Below are positions 1-7,950 of a stretch of 17,129 nt of DNA, piece after piece; the stretch's first letter is position 1; each line of letters opens with the position of its first letter. The translations under genes and the position numbers were made by a program. The DNA is taken from positions 1-17,129 of the forward strand of contig DATFMP010000034.1 of the NCBI GenBank assembly GCA_035266845.1, read 5' to 3'. Source of the DNA: DATFMP01 sp035266845. Its GTDB lineage: Bacteria; SAR324; JACQKK01. The notes under the pieces are model-generated. The model was given only the letters and a program-made list of their open reading frames with translations, made no database searches and was not told the origin of the DNA.

Positions 1-2946
1 GTCGCAGCGCACGGCGCGGATGGCCTGCACCAGCTTGTCGCCGGTCAGCCCGGGCATCATCTGGTCCGTGATCACCAGGTCGAATGCGTCCGGATCGGCC
101 TCGAAGGCGCGCAGGGCGGCCTTGCTGCTGGTGAAGCCATGGACGCGGTAGCCCAGCTCCCCCAGCACGTGCTCTGCAAGCTCCGTGACGGCCGGCTCGT
201 CGTCCACGAACAGGATCGAGGCCTCGCCGTGCTGCGCGGGGTCGGCCGCGGCGGAGGTTTCGTCGGAGACCGGCGCGGCCACGACCGGCAGGTAGATCTC
301 GAAGGTAGCGCCCTGCCCCAGAACGGAGCGCACGTCGATGACGCCCTTGTGCTGGGAGACCATGCCCAGCACCGTGGAGAGCCCCAGGCCGGTGCCCTGG
401 CCCACGGGCTTGGTGGTGAAGAAGGGCTCGAAGATGTGCGCCAGGGTATCGGCATCCATGCCCTCGCCCGTGTCGGAGACGGACAGGCACACGTGCGGGC
501 CGCTGGTGCCCCCGCCGGTGTAGCCGCGGAAGTCGCGCAGCTCCACCTCCCGCAGCGCCACCTTCAGCGTACCGCCCTCGGGCATGGCGTGGGCCGCGTT
601 GACGCACAGGTTCATCAGCACCTGGTGCATCTGCACCGCGTCCGCGTGCACGTGCGGCACTTCCGGCGGAATGTCCTCCTCCACGCGCACCGTGGGCGGC
701 AGCGTGGAGCGCAGGAAGCGTAGGCTCTCGCGCACCAGCGGCTGCAGCCGCATCACCTCGGGCTTGTTGTCCGAGCGCCGCGAGAAGGTGAGGATCTGCG
801 CGACGATCTCCTTGGCCCGCAGGGCCGCATCGCGCACGATGGAGAGGTTGTGGTGGGAGCGCGAGCCGGGCTCCAGCGTCTGCATGGTCAGCTCGGTGAA
901 ACCGATGATGGGGAACAGGATGTTGTTGAAGTCGTGCGCGATGCCACCCGCCAGCGTGCCGATGGCCTCCATGCGCTGCATGCGCCGCACCTGCTCCTCC
1001 ATCACGCGGCGCTCGGTGATGTCCTCAGATATGCCCACGATGCCGACGATCAACCCCTCCTCGTCGCGTAGCGGCACCTTGTGCACGTGCCGCACGCTGA
1101 GCCGGCCATCGGGCAGGGTGATGTCCTCATCCCGGTCGATGGCCGTGCCCTCGGCCAGGATGCGCTCGTTGTCCCCCCAGATCTCCGCGCGCTGCTCCGG
1201 CGTACCCAGCGGCACCTCGTCGTGGGGCATGCCGCCGAATTCGGCGGGCGCGCCGCCCGCGTCGCGGGCCAGGGCATGGTTGACCATGAGGAAGGCACCC
1301 GCGCTGTCTTTCACGAACAGCCAGCTCGGGATGGCATCGAACACGGCCTGAAGCAGGCGCCGGTCCGCCTGTTGCCTTTGCTCGGCCTCCACACGCTCCG
1401 TGATGTCCAGCGCCATCATGATCGCGCCGGCGGGTTGCCCGTCCGCATCGCGCAAGGGGGTGAGCCGCGTATCGAAAACGCGCCCGGCACGTTCCCAGGT
1501 CGTCTGCACATACTCGCCCTTCAGCACGCGGCGGCCATTCTCCTGCGCCGTGGGGCTTTGGGCCATCACGTTGAAGATGGAGCGACCGATGAACTGGGCG
1601 CCCTCCCAGCCCATGCCGGGGAGCCCGGCGCCCTCCAGCGCAGTGATGACGCCCTCGGCGTCGCAGGCGCACATCACGATGGGCAGTTGCGACACCAGCG
1701 AACGCAACCGTTCCTCGCTCTGTCGGAGCTGCTCTTCAGCGGCCCGTTGCCGCGTGATGTCCAGCGAGACGGAGATAAGCCCGGAAGTCTCGCCTTGCTC
1801 ATCCCGCAGGGGCACCTTGATCACGTGCCGCACCTGCTTCGTGCCGTCCGGCAGTGTGTAGGGGAATGCCGGGTAGGTGAGCGGTTGGCCCGTGTCCCAC
1901 ACGATCTGGTCCGTCTCCGAGACGACCGCCCGCTCCGAGGCTTCCCGCGGACCAAACGCCTCGGGGGACGTGCCCAGAATCCGCTCCGGCGTTGTCCCAA
2001 ACACATCGGCATAGGCCCGGTTCACCAGCACGTGGCGAGATTGGCGATCCTTGAGGATGATCCACAGCGGCACCGAATCCATCACCACCTGCAGCAGGCG
2101 GCGACTCTCCCGCAACTCGTACTCGGCACGCCGCTGAGCCGTCACGTCCGACGAGACCCCCACCAGGCCGATGATTTGCCCGGCCTCGTCGCGCAGCGGC
2201 GTCTTGATGAGGTGCCGCACCTGCTCGGAGCCATCGGGCAGCATTACGCGGTAGTCCTCCTGTTCCACAGTCGTGCCGTGCTCCAGCACCTCGCGGTCGA
2301 TGGCGTCCACCTTGGCCAGCATGTCCGGATGCCGCGAGCCCAACTCGGCCGCGGTGAGCCCGTCCATCTGTTCGCTGCGCTTGTCATAAGCGCCGGCGAG
2401 CCCCCGATTGGCGAGCAGAAAGCGGCCCCGCGCGTCCTTGACCGCCACCCACAGCGGCAGCGCATCCAGTGCGGCACCCATGATGCGCCGGTAGGTGCGC
2501 AGCTCGTCCTCGGCGCGCTTGCGGTCACTGATGTCCGAGTAGGAGCAGTGTACGGCGGGACCGCCCTCCCACTCCACGCGTTGGGCCGCCACCTGCAGCC
2601 AGAGCGTGGTGCCATCCTTGCGCCGCGCCTGCATCTCGTAGATGGGCGGCTCCGGCTCGCCCCGCAGCCGACGAAGGCAGCGCTCTTGCTGGACCTCGCG
2701 AGCAGAGGGCTCCAGCAGGGGCGCCACAGAGGGCAGCGCCAGCAACTCTTCGGGCGAGTCGTACCCGAACAAGCGCGCGGCGGCGGTGTTGCAGTACAGC
2801 ACCCGATCGGTGTGGATCAGCTTGGCCTGCGGCGTGTCCTCCAGCAGCGACCGCAGCCGGGCCTCCCCCGCTTCCAACTCGGCAACGCGCCGGCGGAGCC
2901 GTTGCACCTCCTCCTGCAGTTGCTGTTGGCGTGGGATTTCCGTCAT
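1..2946 (-). CDS. Multi-PAS hybrid sensor histidine kinase (C-terminus cut by window edge)
   Basis: Read on the minus strand from ATG 2946, the frame stays open for 982 codons to the window edge, so the C-terminus is missing. A short N-terminal coiled coil (about residues 7-38) is followed by five PAS domains at about 30-145, 153-270, 283-400, 412-517 and 530-645. Then comes a HisKA domain with the H-box IAHDFNN (phospho-acceptor His671) and an HATPase_c domain with N-box Asn783 (VNAAHAM), G1 box DTGEG at 825 and G2 box GQGTGLGLS near 850. A receiver domain starts about 910, with acidic pair Asp915/Asp916 and phospho-acceptor Asp961; the conserved Lys lies outside the window. No signal peptide or membrane segment is visible, so it should be a cytoplasmic hybrid kinase, probably needing a phosphotransfer partner or separate regulator. 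An in-frame ATGATG at 2994 would add 16 residues; neither start has a strong Shine-Dalgarno. The ligand is unknown. Confidence 0.93.
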   Translation of the reverse strand, partial: MTEIPRQQQLQEEVQRLRRRVAELEAGEARLRSLLEDTPQAKLIHTDRVLYCNTAAARLFGYDSPEELLALPSVAPLLEPSAREVQQERCLRRLRGEPEPPIYEMQARRKDGTTLWLQVAAQRVEWEGGPAVHCSYSDISDRKRAEDELRTYRRIMGAALDALPLWVAVKDARGRFLLANRGLAGAYDKRSEQMDGLTAAELGSRHPDMLAKVDAIDREVLEHGTTVEQEDYRVMLPDGSEQVRHLIKTPLRDEAGQIIGLVGVSSDVTAQRRAEYELRESRRLLQVVMDSVPLWIILKDRQSRHVLVNRAYADVFGTTPERILGTSPEAFGPREASERAVVSETDQIVWDTGQPLTYPAFPYTLPDGTKQVRHVIKVPLRDEQGETSGLISVSLDITRQRAAEEQLRQSEERLRSLVSQLPIVMCACDAEGVITALEGAGLPGMGWEGAQFIGRSIFNVMAQSPTAQENGRRVLKGEYVQTTWERAGRVFDTRLTPLRDADGQPAGAIMMALDITERVEAEQRQQADRRLLQAVFDAIPSWLFVKDSAGAFLMVNHALARDAGGAPAEFGGMPHDEVPLGTPEQRAEIWGDNERILAEGTAIDRDEDITLPDGRLSVRHVHKVPLRDEEGLIVGIVGISEDITERRVMEEQVRRMQRMEAIGTLAGGIAHDFNNILFPIIGFTELTMQTLEPGSRSHHNLSIVRDAALRAKEIVAQILTFSRRSDNKPEVMRLQPLVRESLRFLRSTLPPTVRVEEDIPPEVPHVHADAVQMHQVLMNLCVNAAHAMPEGGTLKVALREVELRDFRGYTGGGTSGPHVCLSVSDTGEGMDADTLAHIFEPFFTTKPVGQGTGLGLSTVLGMVSQHKGVIDVRSVLGQGATFEIYLPVVAAPVSDETSAAADPAQHGEASILFVDDEPAVTELAEHVLGELGYRVHGFTSSKAALRAFEADPDAFDLVITDQMMPGLTGDKLVQAIRAVRCD

Positions 2947-3140
2947 GCGGTGCTTCGGTCCGCGCTGGGTGTAAGGGAAAGCGAGGAACATCATTGGGCA
3001 CAGCGGAGAGCACAGCCCCGCCGGATGCGAGGATGCCTCCACCTGCCCTCAGTATGTAACGAATTCAGCCCCCGATTGTGCCCTCGTACCGCAAGCGCAC
3101 CCAACCCGCAACTCGGCCTCTCGTCGCCAACCGTACGCTC

Positions 3141-3149
3141 TGCTAGCAT
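3141..3149 (+). promoter_or_regulatory. Possible extended -10 element for the metallophosphoesterase gene
   Basis: TGCTAGCAT has the TGn-TAnnAT form of an extended -10 and lies 67 bp before the ATG at 3217, in the 270 bp region between the divergent kinase and phosphoesterase genes. The -35 position has no convincing match, so this is a weak call. Confidence 0.22.
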
Positions 3150-3216
3150 GATTTCGGGCTCGCCGCGTCGCTCCCGGCGTACGGGCCCCGCCTGCCCACC
3201 CCGGTCCGGAGCGCTC

Positions 3217-4020
3217 ATGCTCATTGCCCAGCTTACCGATCCGCACGTCACGCTGCCCGGCGTGCTGGCCCACGGATTCGTAGACACCACCGCCGCCCTG
3301 CGGCGCGCCGTGGCGCACCTGCGGGGGCTCGCCCCGCAGCCGGACATCGTGCTGCTGACCGGGGACCTGGTGGACAGTGTGGAGCCGGCGGGCTACCGGC
3401 TGCTGCGCGAGGTGCTGGCACCGCTGCCCATGCCGGTCTTCGCCATCCCCGGCAACCACGACGACCGGGAGCTGCTGCGCGCGGCCTTCGGGGAGGATGG
3501 CTACCTGCCCGCCCACGGCGAGTTCCTGCACTACGTGGTGGAGGACTTCCCCCTGCGGCTGATCGGGCTGGACACGCACACCCCCGGCGAGGTGGGCGGC
3601 AGCCTCTGCGAAACCCGGCTGACTTGGCTGGCCGAGCAACTGGAAGAAGCGGAAGACCATCCCACGCTGCTCTTCATGCACCACCCGCCCTTCCACACCG
3701 GGCTGCCCCTGGACCGCTACGGCTTCCCCGGCGCGGAGTCGCTCGGGGTACTGGTGGAGCGCCACCGGCAGGTACGCCGCATCGTCTGTGGGCACATACA
3801 CCGCCCCGTGCAGACGCTCTGGCACGGCGTACTGGCCAGCACCTGCCCCGCCACCGCCTTCCAGATCGCGCTGGAGCTGGACGCCGCGCCGCGCTCCCAC
3901 ATCGCGATGGAGCCCCCTGCGCTGCAGCTCCACGCCTGGCACCCGGAGACGGGCATCGTCTCCCACACCAGCCCCATCGGGGACTACCCTGTGCGCGACA
4001 TCCCCCGCACGGCGCACTGA
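3217..4020 (+). CDS. Metallophosphoesterase, class III 3',5'-cyclic nucleotide phosphodiesterase (CpdA-like)
   Basis: The product is 267 residues from ATG 3217, which is preceded by CGGAG at suitable spacing; the much longer open frame upstream is only antisense to the kinase. All calcineurin-like metal-binding motifs are present in order: TDPH (Asp8, His10), TGDLVD (Asp50), PGNHDD (Asn80, His81), FMHHPP (His155) and CGHIHR (His193, His195). This set, the length and the N-terminal MLIAQLTDPH are typical of the CpdA/Icc family, which hydrolyses cAMP or related phosphodiesters using two metal ions in the cytoplasm. The substrate cannot be told from sequence; relatives include cAMP phosphodiesterases and phospholipid-headgroup phosphodiesterases. 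It is divergent from the PAS kinase gene and converges on the phosphoketolase gene. It appears intact and monocistronic. Confidence 0.9.
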   Translation: MLIAQLTDPHVTLPGVLAHGFVDTTAALRRAVAHLRGLAPQPDIVLLTGDLVDSVEPAGYRLLREVLAPLPMPVFAIPGNHDDRELLRAAFGEDGYLPAHGEFLHYVVEDFPLRLIGLDTHTPGEVGGSLCETRLTWLAEQLEEAEDHPTLLFMHHPPFHTGLPLDRYGFPGAESLGVLVERHRQVRRIVCGHIHRPVQTLWHGVLASTCPATAFQIALELDAAPRSHIAMEPPALQLHAWHPETGIVSHTSPIGDYPVRDIPRTAH

Positions 4021-4097
4021 GCGCCGCCGGACGGCCTTCCTTGCCTGGAAGTTCGGGTCAGGCCCGGCCGTGGACCGGTCGACGACGGAGGCCTGTT

Positions 4098-4178
4098 GTC
4101 ATTCCGAGCGAAGCGAGAAATCTCGTCTTGCCGACAACAGAGAGAGTCCTCGGCCCCAACTGCGGGCCTCGGAATGAC
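4098..4178. repeat. 81 bp palindromic element with perfect 11 bp terminal inverted repeats
   Basis: The ends are GTCATTCCGAG (4098-4108) and CTCGGAATGAC (4168-4178), an exact inverted pair. A second inverted pair, TGTTGTC (4094-4100) and GACAACA (4132-4138), overlaps the left end. There is no ORF inside that could be a transposase. The element fills the middle of the 248 bp gap where the phosphoesterase and phosphoketolase genes converge, so its RNA hairpin could also end transcription from either side, although there is no U-tract. A variant of the left end recurs at 15750-15772, also in a convergent gap. This looks like a non-autonomous REP/MITE-like repeat. Confidence 0.75.
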
Positions 4179-4268
4179 ACCGCGTGCTGCCATCGCGCAC
4201 GATGACACCCGCAGATAGACGACAGTGCCGCGCCTCGGGACGCGTCTCGCCGGCGCACTAAGAGCACC

Positions 4269-6635
4269 CTACCCGTCCCACTTCCAGTCGCGGATCTCCG
4301 GCATGTCCTCGCCGTGCTGCCGGATGTAGTTCTTGTGCTCCAGCAGGCGGTCGCGCATGGCCTGGCGGATATAGGCGGACTTGTGCTCCAGCTTCGGCAC
4401 GCGGTCCACGACGTCTTCCACCAGGTGGAAGCGATCCAGGTCGTTCATGACCACCATGTCGAACGGCGTGGTGGTGGTGCCCTCCTCCTTGTACCCCCGC
4501 ACGTGCAGGTTGCCGTGGTTGTGGCGCCGGTAGGTGAGCCGGTGGATAAGCCACGGATAGCCGTGGTAGGCGAACACGATGGGCTTGTCCGCCGTGAACA
4601 GGCTGTCGAACTCACGATCCGGCAGACCGTGCGGGTGCTCGCTCTGCGGCTGCAGCTTCATCAGGTCCACCACGTTGACGAAGCGCATCTTCAGCTCCGG
4701 CGCATGCTGGCGCAGCAGGGAGACGGCGGCCAGCGCCTCCAGGGTGGGGACGTCGCCCGCACAGGCAATGACCACGTCCGGCTCGGTGCCCTTGTCGTTG
4801 CTGGCCCACTCCCAGATGCCGATGCCTGCGGCACAGTGCTTGTCCGCTGCGTCCATGTCCAGATACTGCAGGGCGGGCTGCTTGCCGGCCACGATCACGT
4901 TCACGTAGTTGCGGCTGCGCAGGCAGTGGTCCGTCTCGCAGAGCAGGGTGTTGGCATCGGGCGGCAGGTACACGCGGATTACGTCCGCCTTCTTGTTCAC
5001 CACGTGGTCGATGAAGCCCGGATCCTGGTGGGAGAACCCGTTATGGTCCTGCCGCCACACGTGCGAGGTGAGCAGGTAGTTCAGCGAGGCCAGCGGCGCG
5101 CGCCACGGGATGTGGTCGCGGGTCACCTTGAGCCACTTGGCGTGCTGGTTGAACATGGAGTCCACGATGTGGATGAAGGCCTCGTAGCACGAGAACCAGC
5201 CGTGCCGGCCCGTCAGCAGGTAGCCCTCCAGCCAGCCCTGGCAGGTGGTCTCACTGAGGATCTCCATCACGCGGCCATCCGGCGCCAAGTGGTCGTCCTC
5301 CGGCAGACGCTCGGCCATCCAGGTGCGCGAGGTCACGTCCAGCACGGCGCCCAGGCGGTTGGACGCCGTCTCGTCCGGCCCGAACAGGCGGAAGTTGTGC
5401 TGGTCATCGTTGAGCTTCATCGTCCGGCTCAGGAAGTCGCCCATCACGCGCGTGGACTCCGCCACCACCGTGCCCGGCTTGGGCACCTTCACGGCGAACT
5501 CGCGGAAGTCCGGCAGGCGCAGCTCGCGCAGTAGCGTGCCGCCGTTGGTGTGTGGGTTGGCACTCATGCGACGTGTGCCCTCGGGCGCCAGGGCGGCCAG
5601 CTCGGGCTTCAGGCGTCCCTGTTTGTCGAACAGTTCCTCGGGCTTGTAGCTCTTCATCCACTTCTCGAGCACCTTCACGTGCTCGGGCTTGCCGGCCATG
5701 TTGGAGAGCGGCACCTGGTGCGAGCGCCAGCTTCCTTCGGTCTTCAGGCCGTCCACCTGCTTGGGTCCCGTCCAGCCCTTGGGGGTCTTGAGGACGATCA
5801 TGGGCCAGCGCGGACGCTTTACGTCCTTGCCGTCGGCGCGGGCCGTGGCCTGGATGTCGCGGATCTCGGCGACCACGCTGTCCAGCGTTGCGGCGAGCTG
5901 CTGGTGCACCGATTCGGGCTCGTCGCCCTCCACCCAGTAGGGGTGGTAGCCATAGCCCACGAACAGGCTCTCCAGCTCCTCCCGCGGGATGCGCGCCAGC
6001 ACGGTGGGGTTGGCGATCTTGTAGCCGTTCAGGTGCAGGATGGGCAGCACGGCGCCGTCCCGCGCGGGGTTGAGGAACTTGTTGGAGTGCCACGAGGTGG
6101 CCAGCGGCCCCGTCTCCGCCTCGCCATCGCCCACCACGCAGGCCACGATGAGGTCCGGATTGTCGAAGGCCGCCCCGAAGGCGTGCGTGAGGGCATAGCC
6201 CAGCTCACCGCCTTCGTGGATGGAGCCGGGCGTTTCCGGCGCCACGTGGCTGGGAATGCCGCCGGGAAACGAGAACTGCTTGAACAGCTTCTGCATGCCT
6301 TCGGCATCCTGGCTGATGTTCTGATACACCTCGCTGTAGGTGCCCTCCAGGTAGGCATTGGCCACCAGCCCGGGCCCACCGTGACCCGGCCCGGTGATGT
6401 AGATCATGTCCAGGTCGTGCTGCTTGATGATGCGGTTCAGATGTACGTAGAGCAGGTTCAGCCCGGGCGTGGTGCCCCAGTGGCCCAGCAGCCGGGGCTT
6501 GATGTGCTCCAGCGAGAGCGGTTCGTGCAGCAGGGCGTTGGCCAGCAGGTAGATCTGGCCCACGGAGAGGTAGTTGGCGGCACGCCAGTAGGCGTGCATC
6601 GCATTCAGTTCGGACTTGGAGAGCGCCGCGGCCAT
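4269..6635 (-). CDS. xfp: Phosphoketolase (xylulose-5-phosphate/fructose-6-phosphate)
   Basis: The product is 788 residues, the usual size for the family. ATG 6635 is fixed by a strong AAGGAGG five bases upstream; the frame is open 29 codons further but that leader is not protein-like. The enzyme uses thiamine diphosphate to split xylulose-5-P or fructose-6-P with phosphate into acetyl phosphate plus glyceraldehyde-3-P or erythrose-4-P. Family marks are EGGELGY (141-147), the ThDP motif GDGEAETGPLATSWH (169-183) and QDHNGFSHQDPG (about 529-540). The active-site histidines known in bifidobacterial enzymes are matched at His52, His85, His130, His531 and His536, all present. It lies 40 bp after ackA on the same strand, the classic pairing in which AckA converts acetyl phosphate to acetate and ATP. 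Substrate preference between the two sugar phosphates cannot be told by eye. Confidence 0.97.
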   Translation of the reverse strand: MAAALSKSELNAMHAYWRAANYLSVGQIYLLANALLHEPLSLEHIKPRLLGHWGTTPGLNLLYVHLNRIIKQHDLDMIYITGPGHGGPGLVANAYLEGTYSEVYQNISQDAEGMQKLFKQFSFPGGIPSHVAPETPGSIHEGGELGYALTHAFGAAFDNPDLIVACVVGDGEAETGPLATSWHSNKFLNPARDGAVLPILHLNGYKIANPTVLARIPREELESLFVGYGYHPYWVEGDEPESVHQQLAATLDSVVAEIRDIQATARADGKDVKRPRWPMIVLKTPKGWTGPKQVDGLKTEGSWRSHQVPLSNMAGKPEHVKVLEKWMKSYKPEELFDKQGRLKPELAALAPEGTRRMSANPHTNGGTLLRELRLPDFREFAVKVPKPGTVVAESTRVMGDFLSRTMKLNDDQHNFRLFGPDETASNRLGAVLDVTSRTWMAERLPEDDHLAPDGRVMEILSETTCQGWLEGYLLTGRHGWFSCYEAFIHIVDSMFNQHAKWLKVTRDHIPWRAPLASLNYLLTSHVWRQDHNGFSHQDPGFIDHVVNKKADVIRVYLPPDANTLLCETDHCLRSRNYVNVIVAGKQPALQYLDMDAADKHCAAGIGIWEWASNDKGTEPDVVIACAGDVPTLEALAAVSLLRQHAPELKMRFVNVVDLMKLQPQSEHPHGLPDREFDSLFTADKPIVFAYHGYPWLIHRLTYRRHNHGNLHVRGYKEEGTTTTPFDMVVMNDLDRFHLVEDVVDRVPKLEHKSAYIRQAMRDRLLEHKNYIRQHGEDMPEIRDWKWDG

Positions 6636-6640
6636 CGCAG

Positions 6641-6647
6641 CCTCCTT
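6641..6647 (-). promoter_or_regulatory. Strong ribosome binding site of xfp
   Basis: AAGGAGG on the minus strand with a 5-nt spacer to ATG 6635. It decides the start of xfp over the upstream in-frame ATG codons and lies inside the 40 bp ackA-xfp gap, so xfp can be translated efficiently from a shared transcript. Confidence 0.85.
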
Positions 6648-6675
6648 GGCGCCGGAGCGCCGTTGGTCGGTGGAT

Positions 6676-7893
6676 TCAGCCCACGCAGCGGGCCGTATCC
6701 CAGGCGATGATGCGCTCCTCATCGCTGGGGATCACGAAGGCCTCGATGGGCGCGCCGTCCGCGCTGATGCGCTCGGCCGAGCCCCCGCGCGCGGCCTCGT
6801 TGCGCGCGGCGTCCAGTTGCAGGCCGCACCACCCCAGCGGCGCGCAGATGCGATCGCGCACCACGGGCAGATGCTCACCTACCCCCCCGGTGAACAGCAC
6901 GGCATCCGCCCCTTCCAACGCAGCTAAGTAAGCCCCGATGTATTTACGGATGCGATAGCAGAACAGTTCCACGGCCAGCCGCGACGGTGCGTGGCCGGCC
7001 TCGGCGGCCAGCAGCTCGCGCAGGTCGGCGCTGGTGCCCGAGACGCCCTTGAGCCCGCTGCCCTCGTTGAGCAGATGCTCCACGGCCTCGGGGGTCAGGC
7101 CCGCCGCCCGGGTCAGGTGCAGCGGTACGGCGGGGTCCAGGTCGCCGCAGCGGGTGCCCATCAGCAGCCCCTCCAGCGGCGTGAAGCCCATGGAAGTATC
7201 CACCGAGTGCCCGTCGCGCACGGCCGTGGCGGAGCAGCCGCTGCCCAGGTGCAGCACGATCGCCCGCGCGCCCGGCACGGCGCCCGGCAGCTGGCCGTAC
7301 TGCTCCAGCACGGAGCGGCACGAGGTGCCGTGGAAGCCGAAGCGCCGGATGCCGTGGCGCGCCGCCAGCTCCAGCGGCAGGCCATAGCTGCGGGCCACCT
7401 CCGGCAGGTCGTGATGAAAGGCCGTATCGAACACGGCCACCTGGGGCACATCGGTGCCCAGCGCGGCCTGCACCGCCTCCACCCCGGCCAGGGAGGGCCG
7501 GTTGTGCAGCGGCGCCAGCTCTTCCAGCGCGTGCAGCTCGCGCCGCACGGCCTCGTCGATGACCACGGGCCGGAACAGCCGCTCGCCCCCGTGCACGAAG
7601 CGGTGACCCACCGCGGCGATGCCCCGCTGGCCGTCCCCGCCGGTGGCCAGCCCGGTGCGCTCCAGCCAATCCAGCGCCAGGCGCACCGCCGCGGCATAGT
7701 CCGGCACGTCCCCCCGCGAGCGCTCCGGCTCGCCCTGGGCCGCGCGCAGGGTCACCTCGGCGCGGCCCCCAATGCCCTGCACCAGCCCCCCGGCCAGCAG
7801 GCGACCCGCACCCGAATGCTCGGCCCCCGCCGGCACTTGGCGCAGCTGGAATTTGAGGGAGGAACTGCCGCAGTTGATGACCAGCACGTTCAT
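6676..7893 (-). CDS. ackA: Acetate kinase (acetate/propionate kinase family)
   Basis: The product is 405 residues starting MNVLVINCGSSSLKF, the N-terminal ASKHA phosphate-binding motif (usual form NAGSSSLKF, here with Cys8). Other family marks are GHRFVHGG with Arg98, FDTAFH with the catalytic Asp156, RFGFHGTS, the adenosine-site motif HLGSGCSA, GDLDP, GGVGEH and the C-terminal SDEERIIA. The enzyme interconverts acetyl phosphate plus ADP with acetate plus ATP. The start is chosen because homology begins exactly at MNVLV; the 13 upstream in-frame codons are rich in Pro and His and unlike the family, and no clear Shine-Dalgarno is seen. The usual HNPPN motif reads HNRPS here. It sits 57 bp after the patatin gene and 40 bp before xfp. 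No phosphotransacetylase gene is in the window. Propionate kinase activity is possible given prpE nearby. Confidence 0.95.
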   Translation of the reverse strand: MNVLVINCGSSSLKFQLRQVPAGAEHSGAGRLLAGGLVQGIGGRAEVTLRAAQGEPERSRGDVPDYAAAVRLALDWLERTGLATGGDGQRGIAAVGHRFVHGGERLFRPVVIDEAVRRELHALEELAPLHNRPSLAGVEAVQAALGTDVPQVAVFDTAFHHDLPEVARSYGLPLELAARHGIRRFGFHGTSCRSVLEQYGQLPGAVPGARAIVLHLGSGCSATAVRDGHSVDTSMGFTPLEGLLMGTRCGDLDPAVPLHLTRAAGLTPEAVEHLLNEGSGLKGVSGTSADLRELLAAEAGHAPSRLAVELFCYRIRKYIGAYLAALEGADAVLFTGGVGEHLPVVRDRICAPLGWCGLQLDAARNEAARGGSAERISADGAPIEAFVIPSDEERIIAWDTARCVG

Positions 7894-7932
7894 GGGCGGC
7901 CAGGGGTGCTGCGGGGAATGGATGGGAGGCAT

Positions 7933-7948
7933 CGCCCCCCGGGGGGCG
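7933..7948. repeat. Perfect 16 bp all-GC palindrome between patatin and ackA
   Basis: CGCCCCCC followed directly by GGGGGGCG is a flawless palindrome in the 57 bp gap, starting two bases after the patatin stop codon on the transcribed strand. As RNA it would form a very stable stem about 15 nt past the stop with no U-tract. It could attenuate or process the message between patatin and ackA rather than terminate it fully. Mutational chance in GC-rich DNA is the alternative. Confidence 0.6.
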
Positions 7949-7950
7949 GA

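Noticed and set aside
1081..3216. Very long plus-strand open frame leading into the metallophosphoesterase gene
   Set aside because: It is antisense to the PAS kinase. Family homology and the ribosome site both place the phosphoesterase start at 3217; the upstream translation is His/Arg/Gly-rich and unlike any protein.
4314..6710. Plus-strand open frames of about 400 residues each opposite xfp
   Set aside because: Typical antisense frames of GC-rich coding DNA; the minus strand gives a full phosphoketolase with every active-site histidine.
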